Shown one piece after another: positions 1 through 37,199 of a DNA stretch of 64,000 nt (position 1 is its first letter; each line of letters opens with the position of its first letter). This DNA comes from Cristatella mucedo. Its lineage: Eukaryota; Bryozoa; Phylactolaemata; Cristatellidae. Location of the stretch: the NCBI GenBank assembly GCA_009760855.2, contig WPIO01000017.1:2295501-2359500 (forward strand). The letters are read 5' to 3'. The position numbers were made by a program, and so were the translations under genes. The notes beneath the pieces were generated by a model that had not been told where the DNA came from, searched no databases, and saw nothing but the letters and a program-made list of their open reading frames with translations.

Positions 1-6
1 GCAGCG

Positions 7-11676
<11,670 letters not shown>

Positions 11677-12100
11677 GCGATGGCTGCAGCCGCTGCTGCT
11701 CAAATGCTGCCCAATGCAGCATGCGAGAGGGAAATACAGAGAGAAAGAAGAGGGTTCGAGAGAGTGCAACAGACGGACAGACAGATGGAGACAGCGTGAG
11801 ATAGGAAGAGAGAGACCGACAGAGAACAAGAGAGCGGCCTACGGCCAACTATGCGGCCTCACGGACCTCATTCGGGCTGCGTCATCCGGTGGACACTGCT
11901 GCACTGACTTCGGCATCGGAGAATGAGGAGGAGGAGGCAACAACATCGGAGGAGGAGGAGGAGGCCAGGCCTCCGATTCATCATCGGAGGCCTGGCCAAC
12001 TAGGAGCACCTGGTGCAGCGGGCTGCCAGCAAAGCCACGAGATGGATCATCACAGCCGCAGAAAACCGCGCTTGCTCTCGTTATGCAATGAACAGAGCAG

Positions 12101-12106
12101 AATAAA
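12101..12106 (+). terminator. Poly(A) signal of the Mab-21-like gene
   Basis: AATAAA lies 425 bp after the stop codon of the Mab-21-like gene and is followed within 20 bp by an A-rich stretch. The 3' UTR would include GA-rich and GGA-repeat sequence (11740-11970). Confidence 0.5.
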
Positions 12107-12419
12107 GAAACGTGTAAACAAAAAAAAAGCAAAAACAGATTTCTGCCTTTTGCCGGTAATAGCCTGAGTAGCTTGCCTGGCCGGGTTATTCAAGGCAGCA
12201 CATCAAGCGATTGGCTAGACAGTGAGATGCAGTGCTTCGGTCGCTGTCACTGCCGAGCCAACTCGCGGTCTCAAAACACTACTTCTTGAGCTCTGCGACG
12301 TCTTCTAGCAAACAGCGCTCAGTCCAGCGCCGGCTACGTGCTTATCTCATCGAGGACGGCTGCTCGGCCTGCAGAGTGATAGGTAGACTGCCACTCTGCG
12401 AGTCCCACAGAGCACAGTA

Positions 12420-12690
12420 GCAGATGCGTGCATGTATGTGTCTCTGTCTGTCTGCAACTCCACAAAGCTACAAAGACTGTGTGGGTGCTACGCAGGAGAG
12501 TTTTGCATAGCAAACACACGGCCTAAGCAGCTTTCAGAATGCATTCGGTAGCCAACAGATTTCATCTCATGCAAAAAAGTGTAAGTGAGAAGCATAGCTG
12601 AGTCAAAGAAGAGCACTCGAGGTAAATAATAGCATGGAAGCAAATTGCATACCATCTTATAAAAATCTATTTTGGGTCTGACTTGCAGGA
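12420..12690 (-). repeat. Unnamed repeat family 3
   Basis: Reverse-strand copy with core gaaatctgttggctaccgaa followed by ctatgcaaaactctcctgcg and acagtctttgtagctttgtg. The same module occurs at 15735, 33120, 33900, 37210-37560 and 45800 on both strands. No RT motif or terminal repeat seen in it. Confidence 0.65.
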
Positions 12691-12719
12691 CTTTAGGTTT
12701 CAAATGAAAAAAGAAGCCC

Positions 12720-13400
12720 TGGCTTTTCTAAGCTTCCTGGTGTAGACTCGGAGGAAGTCTTTGAAATTGACTAGGTCTTCATCAGACCAAGACTTTTAAA
12801 ACGGCGTCCAAGCCTGTGCTTAGCACGGCACATCTTTCCAAGTTTTTCCTTAAATTAAAAAGAATCTCCACTACTCTGTACACAGACAGAATGTACGACA
12901 GCATGCTCGTCAAGAGCACTCATAAGCTTCATTTTCACTACATCAGTGAGGGTATCAAGGTTATCGGTCGAGTCTGGGTACAGATCAAGAATACCTTCGT
13001 CACGAACATATTTAAAAAATGTGCCTTGGTCAATCCTTTTTTAAGTTACGTCGTTGGACGAACTCGACGTTTTACAAAGGAGCAGGAACTGTAAATGAGA
13101 CCGAGCAATGATCCGAGAGGGCACAAAGTCAGTGAGACAGACATCACTGATGCTTGGTGGCATGACAACAATGTGGGCCTTTGGGGACAGAGAAAATAGA
13201 CTCAGTGCAAGGAGATGGGACGGCGTAACGCCATAGACGATCGCATGAGCTTGCACGAGTGCCGAGCACGATCATCAATAAACACACCATCTGCCCGGGC
13301 TCAGTAGGTTCACCAACTGCTCGGCGTTGTCTACCAGTCACCGAATTCAAAGCTCTTCCCCCGGGCGGAACAGTCAGGTAGACTTTGCGCTAGGCTTGAA
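12720..13400 (-). mobile_element. Non-LTR retrotransposon endonuclease-region relic
   Basis: Broken minus frames contain ISDVCLTD and ALSDHCSVSFTVPAPL. The SDH motif is the C-terminal signature of the APE-type endonuclease of CR1/L2 LINEs. Frame changes and stops show it is dead. It lies next to a family-3 repeat in the same orientation. Confidence 0.55.
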
Positions 13401-14454
13401 CCGCAAGAGCTGTCTCTAGCAATCCCACGGAATCAAGCTGAATCGTCTTGGTCGCCTTCTTACCTGGCAGTGCGCTGCTACTCAGTCGCAAATCTGTCCC
13501 AACTAAATCGAACCGCTTTTGTACGCCACACCGTGGTGAGGTGAGCTGAAAAGCAGACAGAGAATGCCACTTAATTTCCTATGGATAGTCTTCAATTCAG
13601 TGATGGCAATAGCGGAATGACTAGGCAAATCAAATGAACAAGTTTCCTTATGTTAACTATGCGAAATGCAGTACATCATTCACATTGCTTCTTTGTCTCA
13701 GTGCTAAACGCCCTGATGCTGCTACTGCTGCTCCCACATAGCCGAGGATTAATGCGTACCTCACATGTACCGAGTCACTGTCAAGGAGAAGCATTAAAAC
13801 AACGTAAATAGTAGCTATATTTACAGTATATAACAATAAAAGAAGCTGAACCGTTGCACTGGAGACAGCCAACCGTGTAGAGTGCAGAATGCGATGTCTG
13901 AGAAATCAGATTAAAGTAATTCAGCCATCTCACCTAATAGAGGCCTGTCGGCCATCTAGTAAGTCACTTGCAACTTGAGAACCTGAGCAGGCAATCGTAC
14001 ATACACAAACAATGTGTATGGCAGACTTATTCGGCCAAGACCACCACAACCGACGACCACTGTCTGTGTGTGGCCGAACGGCACCAATGGCTAAGAAAAA
14101 ATACATCACGCCGAGCGAAAAGGGTTACCAACTTGGACCGAGGCGACTCCAGGTGGCTAGATGCTCAAATCTTGGTCATGAGAGTACCAATTTCATGACC
14201 CATGTCGTGGTAGTGGTCGACAATGCCTGTCTCACAGAAAATGCTCTTTATTTCGATGATAAGACCAAGCAGCAACCCTCAATAGGTCCGATGTGCAACG
14301 TCTCACTGCAACTTGGTTAGGCATTGGCTCACACAGCTGTATATCCTTCCAAGGTCCAGTGCTGTGCAACTAAGGCCGGGTTGCATACACCTAAAATAAA
14401 GATCCACGATCAGTAACATCTTGCAAAGCAGAGAAATCTTTTTACCGTTACTGA

Positions 14455-15065
14455 CTGCATTCAGTGCAAGAGAAACATACATCATTACTCCACTTCTCGC
14501 CGACCTGCACTGATTCCCAGTCAAGCAACACATCGACTTCAAGGTTTTGTCGCTCACTTTTAGGTCCCTTCATTCTATGGCTCCAGCCTATCTCTCAGAT
14601 ATACTACCCCATCAGGCCAAGCATCGTACCACCTGCTTTTCGGAATCCAACAGTCTAGAAATACCTCGTAGAAACATTAAATCCTTTGGAGACCGTGCAT
14701 TTAGTTCGTATGCTCCCAAAGCCTGGAACTCCCTCCCGACCTGTGTCAGAACATCCCCTGACCTGACCACATTTAAAAGGAACCTAAAAACACACCTATT
14801 TAGGACAGCATTTAGTGGGTCCCTGTGATTCGTCCTTGATGTGCTTATGCGTGCTGACACTGTGCATGCTGCCACTAACCACATTTGCATGCTGACCCTG
14901 TGCATGTCACCCCTAACCATATTATTCATTTTGTTTGTTTTTCAAGCATGATTTTACTTACCATTCAATTGCATTTCACTTTGCAGCAAATGTAAAGCAC
15001 CCAGAAAGAGATTAAGTTCTCTGAGAGCACTTTATCAAGTGCATTATTATTACTATTATTATTAT
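14455..15065 (+). mobile_element. L2-like LINE 3' fragment
   Basis: Truncated copy carrying the end of the reverse transcriptase protein (from THHYSTSRRPAL-type frames through KSFGDRAFSSYAPKAWNSLP to TAFSGSL and stop near 14828), then the 3' UTR stem-loop and (TTA)n tail. It closely resembles the copies at 51-54 kb. Confidence 0.88.
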
Positions 15066-15391
15066 ACACTAGACATTGCCCCAAGACTTGGTGCACAGGA
15101 ACGAAAGAGCTGTTTTGTTTGCATAATAAAAATCAAACATCAAATGTCTTTGCAATAGCAGTGCAATATTTAAATGAAAACAGCACAACTGCCCTTGCAG
15201 GCAAGCAACTGACTGCTGAGCTCCTCATTGCGCCTAGAGAAAACACGCACGCACCGAGGCAAAACACAGACAGACTTTACTACTACTACTATCTGGATAC
15301 AGTGCTGCCTGCTGCAGCCCTACTAGTGCCTGCACACAGTCTGCTTTAAGAGACGAAATTGTTGCACATAAGTGCATCTCCTATTTGGCCT

Positions 15392-15463
15392 ACTCTCTCT
15401 CTCTCTCCCTCTCTCTCTCTCCCTCTCCCTCTCTCTCTCCCTCCTTCTCTCCCTCTTTCTCTC
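15392..15463. repeat. (CT)n-rich tract
   Basis: CT run with CCCT interruptions. Confidence 0.9.
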
Positions 15464-15734
15464 TCACCTACAGGGCGCCCATGCTGAAACTCCTGCATAC
15501 ATTGCTTAACTAATGCGCAGCAGTACCTCCGCCTTCTCGCAGAGTCGCATACTGTAGGTATAACAGCTGTCCATCTCTTTTGTTTAAAAAAACTGCTGAT
15601 CACAGATGCCTTTGCCTTGCAGATCCAAGACTGTGAAACCCAATGTCACAATTCTTATTCATCGATGCTATCTCTTATCCAACGAAGCCGACTCCTTTAC
15701 TAGGACTCATGCATTACGTGGTTTCTCAGATGTT

Positions 15735-15880
15735 CTCCTATTTTGGCTATGCTTCTCTCTTTTCATTGTTGCGTGAGACGAAGGTACCGAATGCTCTTGT
15801 TACCGAATGCTTGTTACCGAATGCTCACCTACAGCCGCCTGGGCATTGAGTGTGTGTAATGCCAAACTCTCGGGTGAAGC
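15735..15880 (+). repeat. Unnamed repeat family 3, diverged
   Basis: tttggctatgcttctctctt, gttgcgtgagacgaaggtac and a small internal duplication of ttaccgaatgct. Confidence 0.55.
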
Positions 15881-15934
15881 AGTCACTTACTCCTCGTGGC
15901 TTCGTCAAGTTACCACAATTGTACGAGTTCAATG

Positions 15935-16095
15935 CTCAATGAGGGTACTGGTGCTCGTCACGACCTGAGTCGTGGGTTCGGGTCCTGCAGTGGGCTATCT
16001 TTTCATGCCTGGTGCAAGCAATGGGGCATAGCTGTAAAGGCTCTTCTGCTGCTGCATAAACGAGGTTAAATTAAGTCGGCTAACCTTGTTTCATG
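15935..16095 (+). mobile_element. SINE-B
   Basis: gtgctcgtcacgacctgagt, gttcgggtcctgcagtgggc, aaaggctcttctgctgctgc, ending near ttaagtcggctaacc. Intergenic. Confidence 0.7.
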
Positions 16096-16741
16096 GAAGT
16101 AAACAACGCCCTATACGTACACTCGGATCAAGAGCAACTCGGCGAGCACAGCAGTGCTCTCAGGCTCCGTGCAAAGTGCTCAGACGCGGCCAACATAACA
16201 TAGCAAGCCAAACTTACCCATTTTAGGGACGGCATTTGGATTGGGGTCTGGTGCCTCCAGACATAGACCACTTGCCACGTGCTTGAGGACCTTTGTCTAC
16301 AAACAGAGAGTAGGTAAAATTAGGTCTGGGTGCCAAACAGACGCCAAGGCCACGCGGCTGAGACGAAGAAGGAGGGCAGCTTGGCGCACAACGCCTGGCG
16401 CCCGCACCTGCTGAGCATGCGCAGCTGCAGCGGGGCGGGGTAGCTACACGTGCTCACTTACACTAGACAGACATCACTAAAATAGTTCCTTGCCTTTCAC
16501 GTCAATCTCGCTAGTTCTGCTATTGAGAGTGTCGCCCACATCGCCACACTGTCTAGTGCATGCGCATCACAAGCTTCACGTGTGCATAATCTACCCTCGA
16601 TACGACACCTGAGCAAGGCCCAACGGCTACAAGCGCAAATGCATTTGTGACATCTCTGCCTGCCAAAACTATTGCCTGAATAAGAATAAGAACTCTGAAT
16701 AAGACTCGGGTCGTCTGCGAGGGGTCTACCGACTTCGGTCC

Positions 16742-16858
16742 ATTTAACTCATTGCGGTGCAACCATTGAAGGCTAGCAGACCGTGTGCATGCTGGACTCT
16801 GCATCAGAGGAAACTTGTGCCACAATGTCTCAGCGAGACATGACCTCCTTGCAACCAA
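16742..16858 (-). CDS. Candidate terminal lectin-repeat exon of the GALNT gene
   Basis: The minus frame contains SCLAE then PACTRSASLQWLHRN. The spacing Cys-16 residues-Cys-7 residues-Trp equals that of the gamma lectin repeat that ends GALNT1/13. It is the only QW/CL pair I found downstream of the last secure exon at 18280. Against it: an in-frame stop lies just upstream, no acceptor restores phase 0, the Asp after CL is missing, and the frame runs on to 16553, about 60 residues beyond the usual end. Confidence 0.3.
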
Positions 16859-17180
16859 CCTTCAAATCGGATCTTGAAACCCAAATAATTACAGAATGCA
16901 ATAACAGGAGTTCGGCGGAATTGAGAGTCTTAATCAAAAGCTTGATTCCTACCACAGTCGTGCCAGAGATGATGACTTCCTCAGAAACTTTAAGCAAGCT
17001 CCTCTCCTCTCCCCCGCCCCTGAGCTTGGAGAAAAAGAACCCCCGAGCTTGTGGAGAAAAAATAATGATAATAAAACATTTTTACAGCCCCATTCAAAGA
17101 GAACTACATCTCTCTCTCATTTGAATCGCTTAAATCAAGTGATGGTTTGGGAAAATGAGTTACTCGATCTACCCACTGAT

Positions 17181-17184
<4 letters not shown>

Positions 17185-17253
<69 letters not shown>
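17185..17253. repeat. (GA)n microsatellite
   Basis: Pure GA run in the interval downstream of the GALNT gene. Confidence 0.97.
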
Positions 17254-17254
<1 letters not shown>

Positions 17255-18279
17255 AACAGGTCCGTCCATCAGATCGACCAGGAATGGTCAACTGCCACTT
17301 ACTGTTAGCAATGCCAGTGCTAAGTTGGAAGGGCATTCTTGCAATTAGCAGCCATAGACGTAGGCTGGCATAGCAGACAGCAGAAAATCACCATAATAGA
17401 AGGCGATCGCATCTCCAACGAGGGGTTTCGTAGTGGCCCCTGTCGAGAGTGCCAACCGCCACCTATTGGTGCCAATTGAGTCGAGTAGTAGCATGTGGCC
17501 ATGGGCGAGGACTTTGAGGCTGCTGCGTGTGTGTGCCGGCTGGCCCTGGGGCGTCAGAGCAGGGGAGCGGCGACTGAAGGGACGTTTGGCATTAGTGCTT
17601 CACTTTCTACTGTCACTCTGTGGCTGTTCGTAGCTCCTGCGATTTGGCAGCCCCAGACAAGGTGAAGGAACGTTCCCCCTGAGATTAATTCTGGGTATGC
17701 CTCGGCACACGTACCTTCGGAGACAGTGGAAGGGAGCACAGTCATTAAGCAAGTATCTTGCACTGATGCTGGGTCCTAGGACTATTTCACTTGTTTGTCC
17801 GTAGAAGTGAATCGGAAAAGGAGGTAGCAGGTGCATGCTAACACAGCAGACAATAGGCGTGCATTGTACACAAAAAGTAACAAGGGACGAGAGTGCTACA
17901 TACGGGAGAAGAGAATAAGAATATGGAGCATGGGAAAAGAGACGGATGACATGATGAAATGTGTGGACAGAGGGGGCAGGAGAGAAAAGCTCCAGAAGTC
18001 TTAAGGAAGGATAACCATCATGGTGGCACATATCGCATCGGACACCCTTGGGCTGGAGTGAGAAAGAAACGGTAAACTGTGCAACCGCTCGGTCGAGTCA
18101 CTACCATTTCTCACCCACCACCCCTGCCCCCGGGGGGGGGGTGGGGGAGTATGAACGGCCTGACGTGAAGCAGGCTGGCTACAGTGTAAATGGGCAATCC
18201 ATGCATTCCGCGCGCACGGCCAAACGGCCTTCGAATGTCAGCAGCGCAGACATCGGCTGCACAGACGGCTTGTACGTAC

Positions 18280-31041
<12,762 letters not shown>

Positions 31042-31757
31042 CTTGCAGAAGCACCGATAGAATGAGAAGATCGGCTGGTCTAAAAACAACGGTAGAGCGA
31101 GAACTAGTAGTGCACGTGTCCAACCAATGACTGCACTATCAATGAAGCTACCATATGACCCATGCCGACAAAGGTACACACTGTGAGAATCACATGCATA
31201 ACTGATGACCATCGCACTTAGATCGAGCATCTTCCGAACAAATATCATCAATGGTGAAGATGCTTACTCCTTGTTGCCAGAGGCTCTAATTAAACTCCCG
31301 ATACCAGCAAGCCACACACGTCGGCGATGAGGCGTGCAAAATAAAGGCTCTCTCATTGAGCTACACACATCCGGTAGTTGGCTTTAACTCACTTGCTAAC
31401 TAAGTAAACTTTTCTACACCTATACAAGAACAGCCCTATGCCGCTGTGCTTATGCGCAGGAAGAAATAACTGAACCAGGAGGCCGAATTTAAAACATCCT
31501 GCCTGACGATTTGCTTATACTTCTGACAACGTAGGGTTTCATTGGGTGTCTAATGTAGCCCTCTAACTGCCTTGAATGTGAAAACTGCATTGGCACTCCA
31601 TCGTTTGACATGCAGGTATCACGAAACAGTGCTGCCACTAGGTCAGAAGATCATGAACCCGACCATTCCACCCTGCCCATGCCTAGCAGCCTCTTCCCTT
31701 CACCAGTTGGGTTTGAACGCCTTTAACACCTCAGACACACAGTTTTCACGGTACGAC

Positions 31758-31891
<134 letters not shown>

Positions 31892-33119
31892 TAGCGTAGC
31901 TAGCTTGTGTAGCTCCAAACACAGCCGGGTTACATGCAGCAGCGATGGACCAAAATCTGCCATCAGCATGATTCGAACTCTTGTCTACTAGCAGCGCCGG
32001 GCAGAATCTGGCTGCAACTGCTGCTGCTTGCTTACTGCCTGCCTGTTCATGGAAATAGAACCGAGCGTGCGAACCGGCTCGGTCACTCTAGCCCTGAAGC
32101 GGCAAACGATGGGCGGGCACAAACAAACTGGATAGGAGCTAGAGGGCGTGCAGGGCTTGCAGCCAGCAGCCACCTCTGGGCGCACTGGACGAATTGGGTA
32201 CAGAACTGAAGCTGAAGTCAAATCCGCAAATGTCCGAGGTGGGCAGCCTTAAGCGCACGGAGCGCCGCCGGATGAAGAAGAATGCGCTGCTGCCTAAAGA
32301 AAACCCGGGGCGGCTCAGGAGGCATCAGATAGCATAGCGTGGAACTCAGATAACATTGCTACTTTTGTTTGCTTTTTGGTCGTGACATGCTTCTTGTGCC
32401 GTGTCTCGGCATTTTCTTTTGGCAGATAGCTCATTTGCCAATCATCTATCGGCACCTGGCTTCTGGTTCTGCTTTCCCGATCTCACTCACTCGGGCAGTC
32501 GCATGGATAAAACACGAGAATGCGACCAAATAACTTGCCATCTTCAAAGGTCGGTCTCCATAGGAATAAGAACTAAAAAGCTCATTTCTTGTCAATAGAT
32601 AATATACCTGAGGGCAAGTGGAGGCTGTAACTCGTGCAGCAAGTTACAAAGGGGCCAAACCATGGCAGGCCTTGTGGATCAGGATAACGACAGTGCGTGG
32701 GGTGAGGGGGTTGAACCTTAGCAGAGCAAGCCCAATCGCAGGGGTGGGGGGAGGCCGAAGGGTCATGCTGAGCCCTTCCCAAATAAGGCTGCAGCCCAGT
32801 AGTCTTCCTTTCCAGAAAGCCCGTGTGTGCCGTGCAACAGTCGCTGTAGAGCTTTGTTCATTGGCATGGCCAAGCCACACGTCAGCAAACTTCTTGTCCC
32901 TATCTGTGGACAGCTTCAACATGCTCCACTGACAATCAGTTTTTTTAGGCTGTCCTAAGCTTTGCCCAGTCACTTGTCCAAACCAATTGCAGATCTGTTA
33001 GCTAGTTCAGATGTTTGCTATGACTGCCAGTCGACCCGGGCGGCGTGTCTTACCTCATGCCTCAAGTCTTGCAAGTTTTTGGTTCAACTTCCGGTGACGA
33101 CATAACACATCACACAGAC

Positions 33120-33345
33120 TCATCCTTTTCAGCGGTCCTGAGCTGCTACTTTCATGCTACTTACTACCTCAACTGCTCTCCTGACTCTGCTATGCTTCCC
33201 ACTTTCTCTTTGTTGCGTGAGACGAAGTCTGTTGGCTACCGAATGCATACCGAAAGCCATTTAGGCTGTGAGTGCGCTATACAAAACTCTCCTGCTTAAC
33301 ACCCACATGGTCTTTATGACTTTGTGGAGTTACAGACAGAGATAC
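33120..33345 (+). repeat. Unnamed repeat family 3
   Basis: Best-preserved copy: gtcctgagctgctactttca, ctctgctatgcttcccactt, gtctgttggctaccgaatgc, tatacaaaactctcctgctt and tttgtggagttacagacaga. Confidence 0.7.
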
Positions 33346-33899
33346 ATTACATTACATTAAGGCTCGTGTGGTACTCTTACATCTGGCTATACATATAGCC
33401 ACACCAATGGTCACCTTCGTTAGTTCGGCCAACCCTGCCCACACCGCTTTTGTTGGTCGCCCGGATATTACTGTACATTTCTAGCAAATTCTGCTCTAAT
33501 CATGTAAAGTACTTGACTTGTATCAGCCTCTTCTACAGGAAGGTCGTGCCAGCCCTTTCTTTCAAGCGCACCGCACTACTACGAATGATAGGGCAGTTGG
33601 CCCTGGTGCAAGGCATACTTCGAGCTGAGTTCGGCAGGGATCAGAGCAAACTGGCCGGTGTAAAAGTGGGTGGGGCAACGCAGACCAGTTTGACTGGATA
33701 TGGTGCGCTCTGAGACGGTAGTCGGACACATGGCCTATCCTCGGAACGAGGTCGGCTAGCCTCGTAAGACTGCTGAACGGCAACTCCGAGAGATGATCAG
33801 GTGAGATTGTGCAGCCCGAGAACACTGCTGACATACAAATCTCCTACCATGTCTTCGTGACTTGAACATTCGGACACTTGCACGATGCTAGCTGAGCAT

Positions 33900-34070
33900 T
33901 TGTGCATCTCTGCAGATGCACTTCGGCGATGGCTGCTTACGGTGAACATGCGCGAAGCCAACTTCAGCTCGCAGAACCAGAATTAATGAAAGCATAACTA
34001 AGTCAGGACGGTTGAAGAAGTAAGTGGCATTGAAGTTGCAGCTTATGATGGCTGGATAGGATGTGCCAGA
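33900..34070 (-). repeat. Unnamed repeat family 3, diverged
   Basis: Reverse copy: gaatta-atgaaagcataact-type sequence with aagtaagtggcattgaagtt and cagcttatgatggctgga. Confidence 0.5.
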
Positions 34071-34167
34071 CTCGGGAGCAGGAGAGATGTAGTTGTTGCT
34101 CAAGAATTCAACTTGCGAAGTAACTCTACAGTCTACACCTGCAGGTCAGGACAAAAGCTTCTTTCAC

Positions 34168-34216
34168 CAACCGTATCTATCTTTCAATTAGAGACAGATA
34201 CGGTTGATGTATTGTC
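34168..34216. repeat. Imperfect inverted repeat
   Basis: caaccgtatctatcttt and agagacagatacggttg pair over 17 bp with two mismatches around a short loop. Unassigned; may be a tiny MITE-like relic. Confidence 0.6.
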
Positions 34217-34876
34217 CTGTGAGGACCTGGGGGCACACGGAGGCTGAAACTGCAGCTTTAATGACTACGACAATGCTAAGCTGCTGTAGCACGGGCTTTT
34301 TGGTCAGACTTAGAATCTTGGCAAGCATCTGCCTATATAAGCATGGAGCCCCAGCAGCTCCTGTAGCCAAGGCAACCGTAAGTGAACTTCCTAGGTTTAA
34401 AGACCAACCTAGCAGAGCTTTAAAGAGGGTCGTTGTCGGCCTTTTTTAGCCTCGTCACTACCGAGGTACAGTAGATCCTACGCAATAGGGGCTTTGGGAA
34501 AATCGGGGAGCTATTAAGATCCTTAAAGCCAGTAGCCATAAATAATCTGCAGAGAAAAGCCTGTAGAATCAAAGAGCTACTGTGTGGTCTACTAGTAATA
34601 AATAATAGGATTGTAATGAATCATTTTAACCTCTACACAGGCCGAAATCCTGGACCGGGATCGAACATGAGGTGTAGCTGCAGATGCAGTCTTACGACTA
34701 ATCTTTAAAACGTCCAGCAGCCTCCCCCCCCCCCGAATAGACCGCCAGGATGAGAAGCACTCACTACTTCCTCTCCAAATGAAAGTACTGGCAGATGGCA
34801 GCACCAAGACCGACTAGATTTCTGCAGTTCAAGCAGCTACTGCAAACTTGGAAAATTGCTTTTCCGCATCCTCTGC

Positions 34877-35001
<125 letters not shown>

Positions 35002-35678
35002 TATATATTTCGTTTTTTCTTTCTCACTCCTTCATTCCTTCTCTTGGTATGCTCACAACCAGTGCACACGGCCCTTATACTTAACGAGAAAATTTATTTA
35101 CTATATATTCGACTATAGCCAAGGCTTGCACATGAATGATAACTCATAGGACATCTATCTGACTGTTCACAACAAATACACACATACAGAGTGGTGTAAC
35201 CTAGTGCCCACCATGACGCCGTCGACGGGATCGCACATCTGGGGACGAAGATTCTAGAGGTTGAGCACCGCTACGCATCTTGGTAGGAAGCCCCTTAAAT
35301 GAGAATAATATATAAATCTGGAAGAGGCGTGACCAGCTGCACATACAGCTGCTGAGCTACTAACGCAGTTCAATCGACAATGACCGGCTGAATATATGTC
35401 AGAAGCCTACTGCGAATGCCACATGGCCGACGTGTATGATGGCTACGCTAACCTCAGGCGAATCCGTATAGCAATAAACTTGCAGACGTAAGGGCTACTC
35501 TTGGGATAAAAGTAGGATCGGGACATATCAATAAACAACATCATTCGCGACAGTTAGGAGCCCAAATAACCCACTCCTTTCGACTAGTTACGAGTTGGGC
35601 AAACCCGAATACATCCGACCGCAAAGGAACAACGTTCGATACGCTGCGCACACGCGCGCGTTTGCGCGAATGCACAAT

Positions 35679-35835
35679 AGGTAGTAAGGCGGTTGCTTTT
35701 CACGACCTCGGTCCCGATGTCGTGGGTTCTAATCCTGCACTGGGCGATCCTTTATCGCCACTGCAAGCGATGGTGATAGCCTTAAAGGCTCTGCTGTCGC
35801 TATACAAAAGAGGCTATTAAATCAGCTAGTATTTA
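35679..35835 (+). mobile_element. SINE-B
   Basis: gtaaggcggttgcttttcac, gttctaatcctgcactgggc, aaaggctctgctgtcgctat and aaatcagctagta end; very close to the copy at 19357. Intergenic. Confidence 0.8.
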
Positions 35836-35839
35836 ACAT

Positions 35840-36780
35840 CGACATGCACTAGCTTTCGAGCCGAACCGGCAGGGCGAATCGTCACTACCGACGTCATTAA
35901 CGAAGGCAGCCGACAGCACGAGCGCGTTGCACTATACATATATGCGGCGCCGGAGTGAACAGATTACCTTATCCGCGGGCCCCCGAAAAATCTGGCCTTG
36001 GAGCTGTATTTGAACGGAAGTGGCTCGGCGGTCGCATCACCAGGCATACAGGGCGTACATTCCACGGCGACAGCTAAGCGCCGGCGGAAGCCACGGTGGA
36101 AGCGTAACAATTATGGACTCGCTAGATCACCATGAAATGCGTAGTCGAGGGCAACGCGGCTCCTGCGCGGTCGTAGCGAGCAGCGCTGCTATGAGACTTG
36201 ACGCTCCCGCATTTTCGGAGCCCGTTACCCTGCAGCGCCTCCACGCCAAGCAACGTCTGCTCGGCGAAATCGTAACGCTACGCAACCGCGTGTCTTTGGT
36301 GGAGCGAGCCGCCATCTGCTCGTACTTACTCCTTCGCCAGCGTCTGCTAAGCTCGAAGAGCCGGCCGGAATTCTTTCTGAGCCGCGAGTGCGACCCATTC
36401 CACATGACAAATCGAGAGGAGCAGCCGACGCCGCTGCAATAGGGCGTAGCGGCGCGGCCGACGGAAGAAGGCCCAAGGCTGCCGCCGGCTCCTGCCGCCG
36501 CAGCGGCGAGCGAAGCTCGACGCTCGCCGCTGCGGCGGCGGCAGCCTTGGGCGCTCATCGGCGGTTGCGGTGGCTCGCGCGTGGCCTCGCGCTGGAAATC
36601 TCTTCGTGGCCGATGTTTCGCAGAGCCTGAGGAATCGGCTATTAATGAGGAGGTGTGCGCGGCGTACGTCGGCGGTGATGGGCAAACAGGGGCAGACAGT
36701 TCCGGAATGACGGCCAAAAATCAAGGCGATCCGTTAAAAGTAACAAGAAAGCACTCCTCGCCTTGGCCAGTGACCACCGC
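35840..36780. promoter_or_regulatory. CpG-rich island, possible promoter
   Basis: GC- and CpG-rich block between GALNT and ORAI, unlike its AT-richer surroundings. Long frames on both strands show no family motif. It lies 5 kb upstream of the GALNT start codon, whose exon begins with an acceptor, so it may hold the noncoding first exon and promoter of GALNT (inference). It contains a 19-bp-arm hairpin at 36494-36539. Confidence 0.4.
36494..36539. repeat. Perfect GC-rich inverted repeat
   Basis: Arms gccgccgcagcggcgagcg (36494-36512) and cgctcgccgctgcggcggc (36521-36539) are exact complements around an 8-nt loop. Confidence 0.9.
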
Positions 36781-37199
36781 ATAAGTGACGGCCTCGATCT
36801 CGTGCGGTCAGATGCTTCGAAGCGGCCCGGTGGCTATTGAAGCCTTCGGGGAGTAGCGCCGGCAATGCTTGGCGGTTTCGGTGATACTGGGTTACTGATT
36901 GCGAGCGCCTCGTCGAAGACGCGAAAATGCGACCGCGTCGACAGACAGACTTGTGGGTATCCGGTTGTGGGTATCCATTTTAGTCACGAAGCAATGCGAC
37001 AGACTCTTACTCGTCTTGATACCACTGCAGCAATGATGGTGCCCTTGTCAGCACCGACTAGGGGGTTGGCTAATTCCGAATTCGATATATATGTTGTCCT
37101 TGCAGCAGCTACTAATATCGACAAGGTAATGTCAACCTATGGAAACAGCGACATGGCGTTGCATGGATTTAACGCTTCCCCGGTTAGGCCACGGTCTAT

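Noticed and set aside
12816-13094. 92-aa plus-strand frame
   Set aside because: The endonuclease-like SDH motif and neighbouring blocks are on the minus strand; this frame is its shadow.
17600-18031. 143-aa minus frame as the GALNT C-terminus
   Set aside because: No lectin repeat pattern (CLD, QxW) and no phase-compatible link to the exon ending at 18280.
36127-36717. 196-aa minus frame in the CpG-rich block
   Set aside because: Arg/Ala/Ser-rich frame typical of GC-rich DNA, with long frames on several strands at once and no motif.
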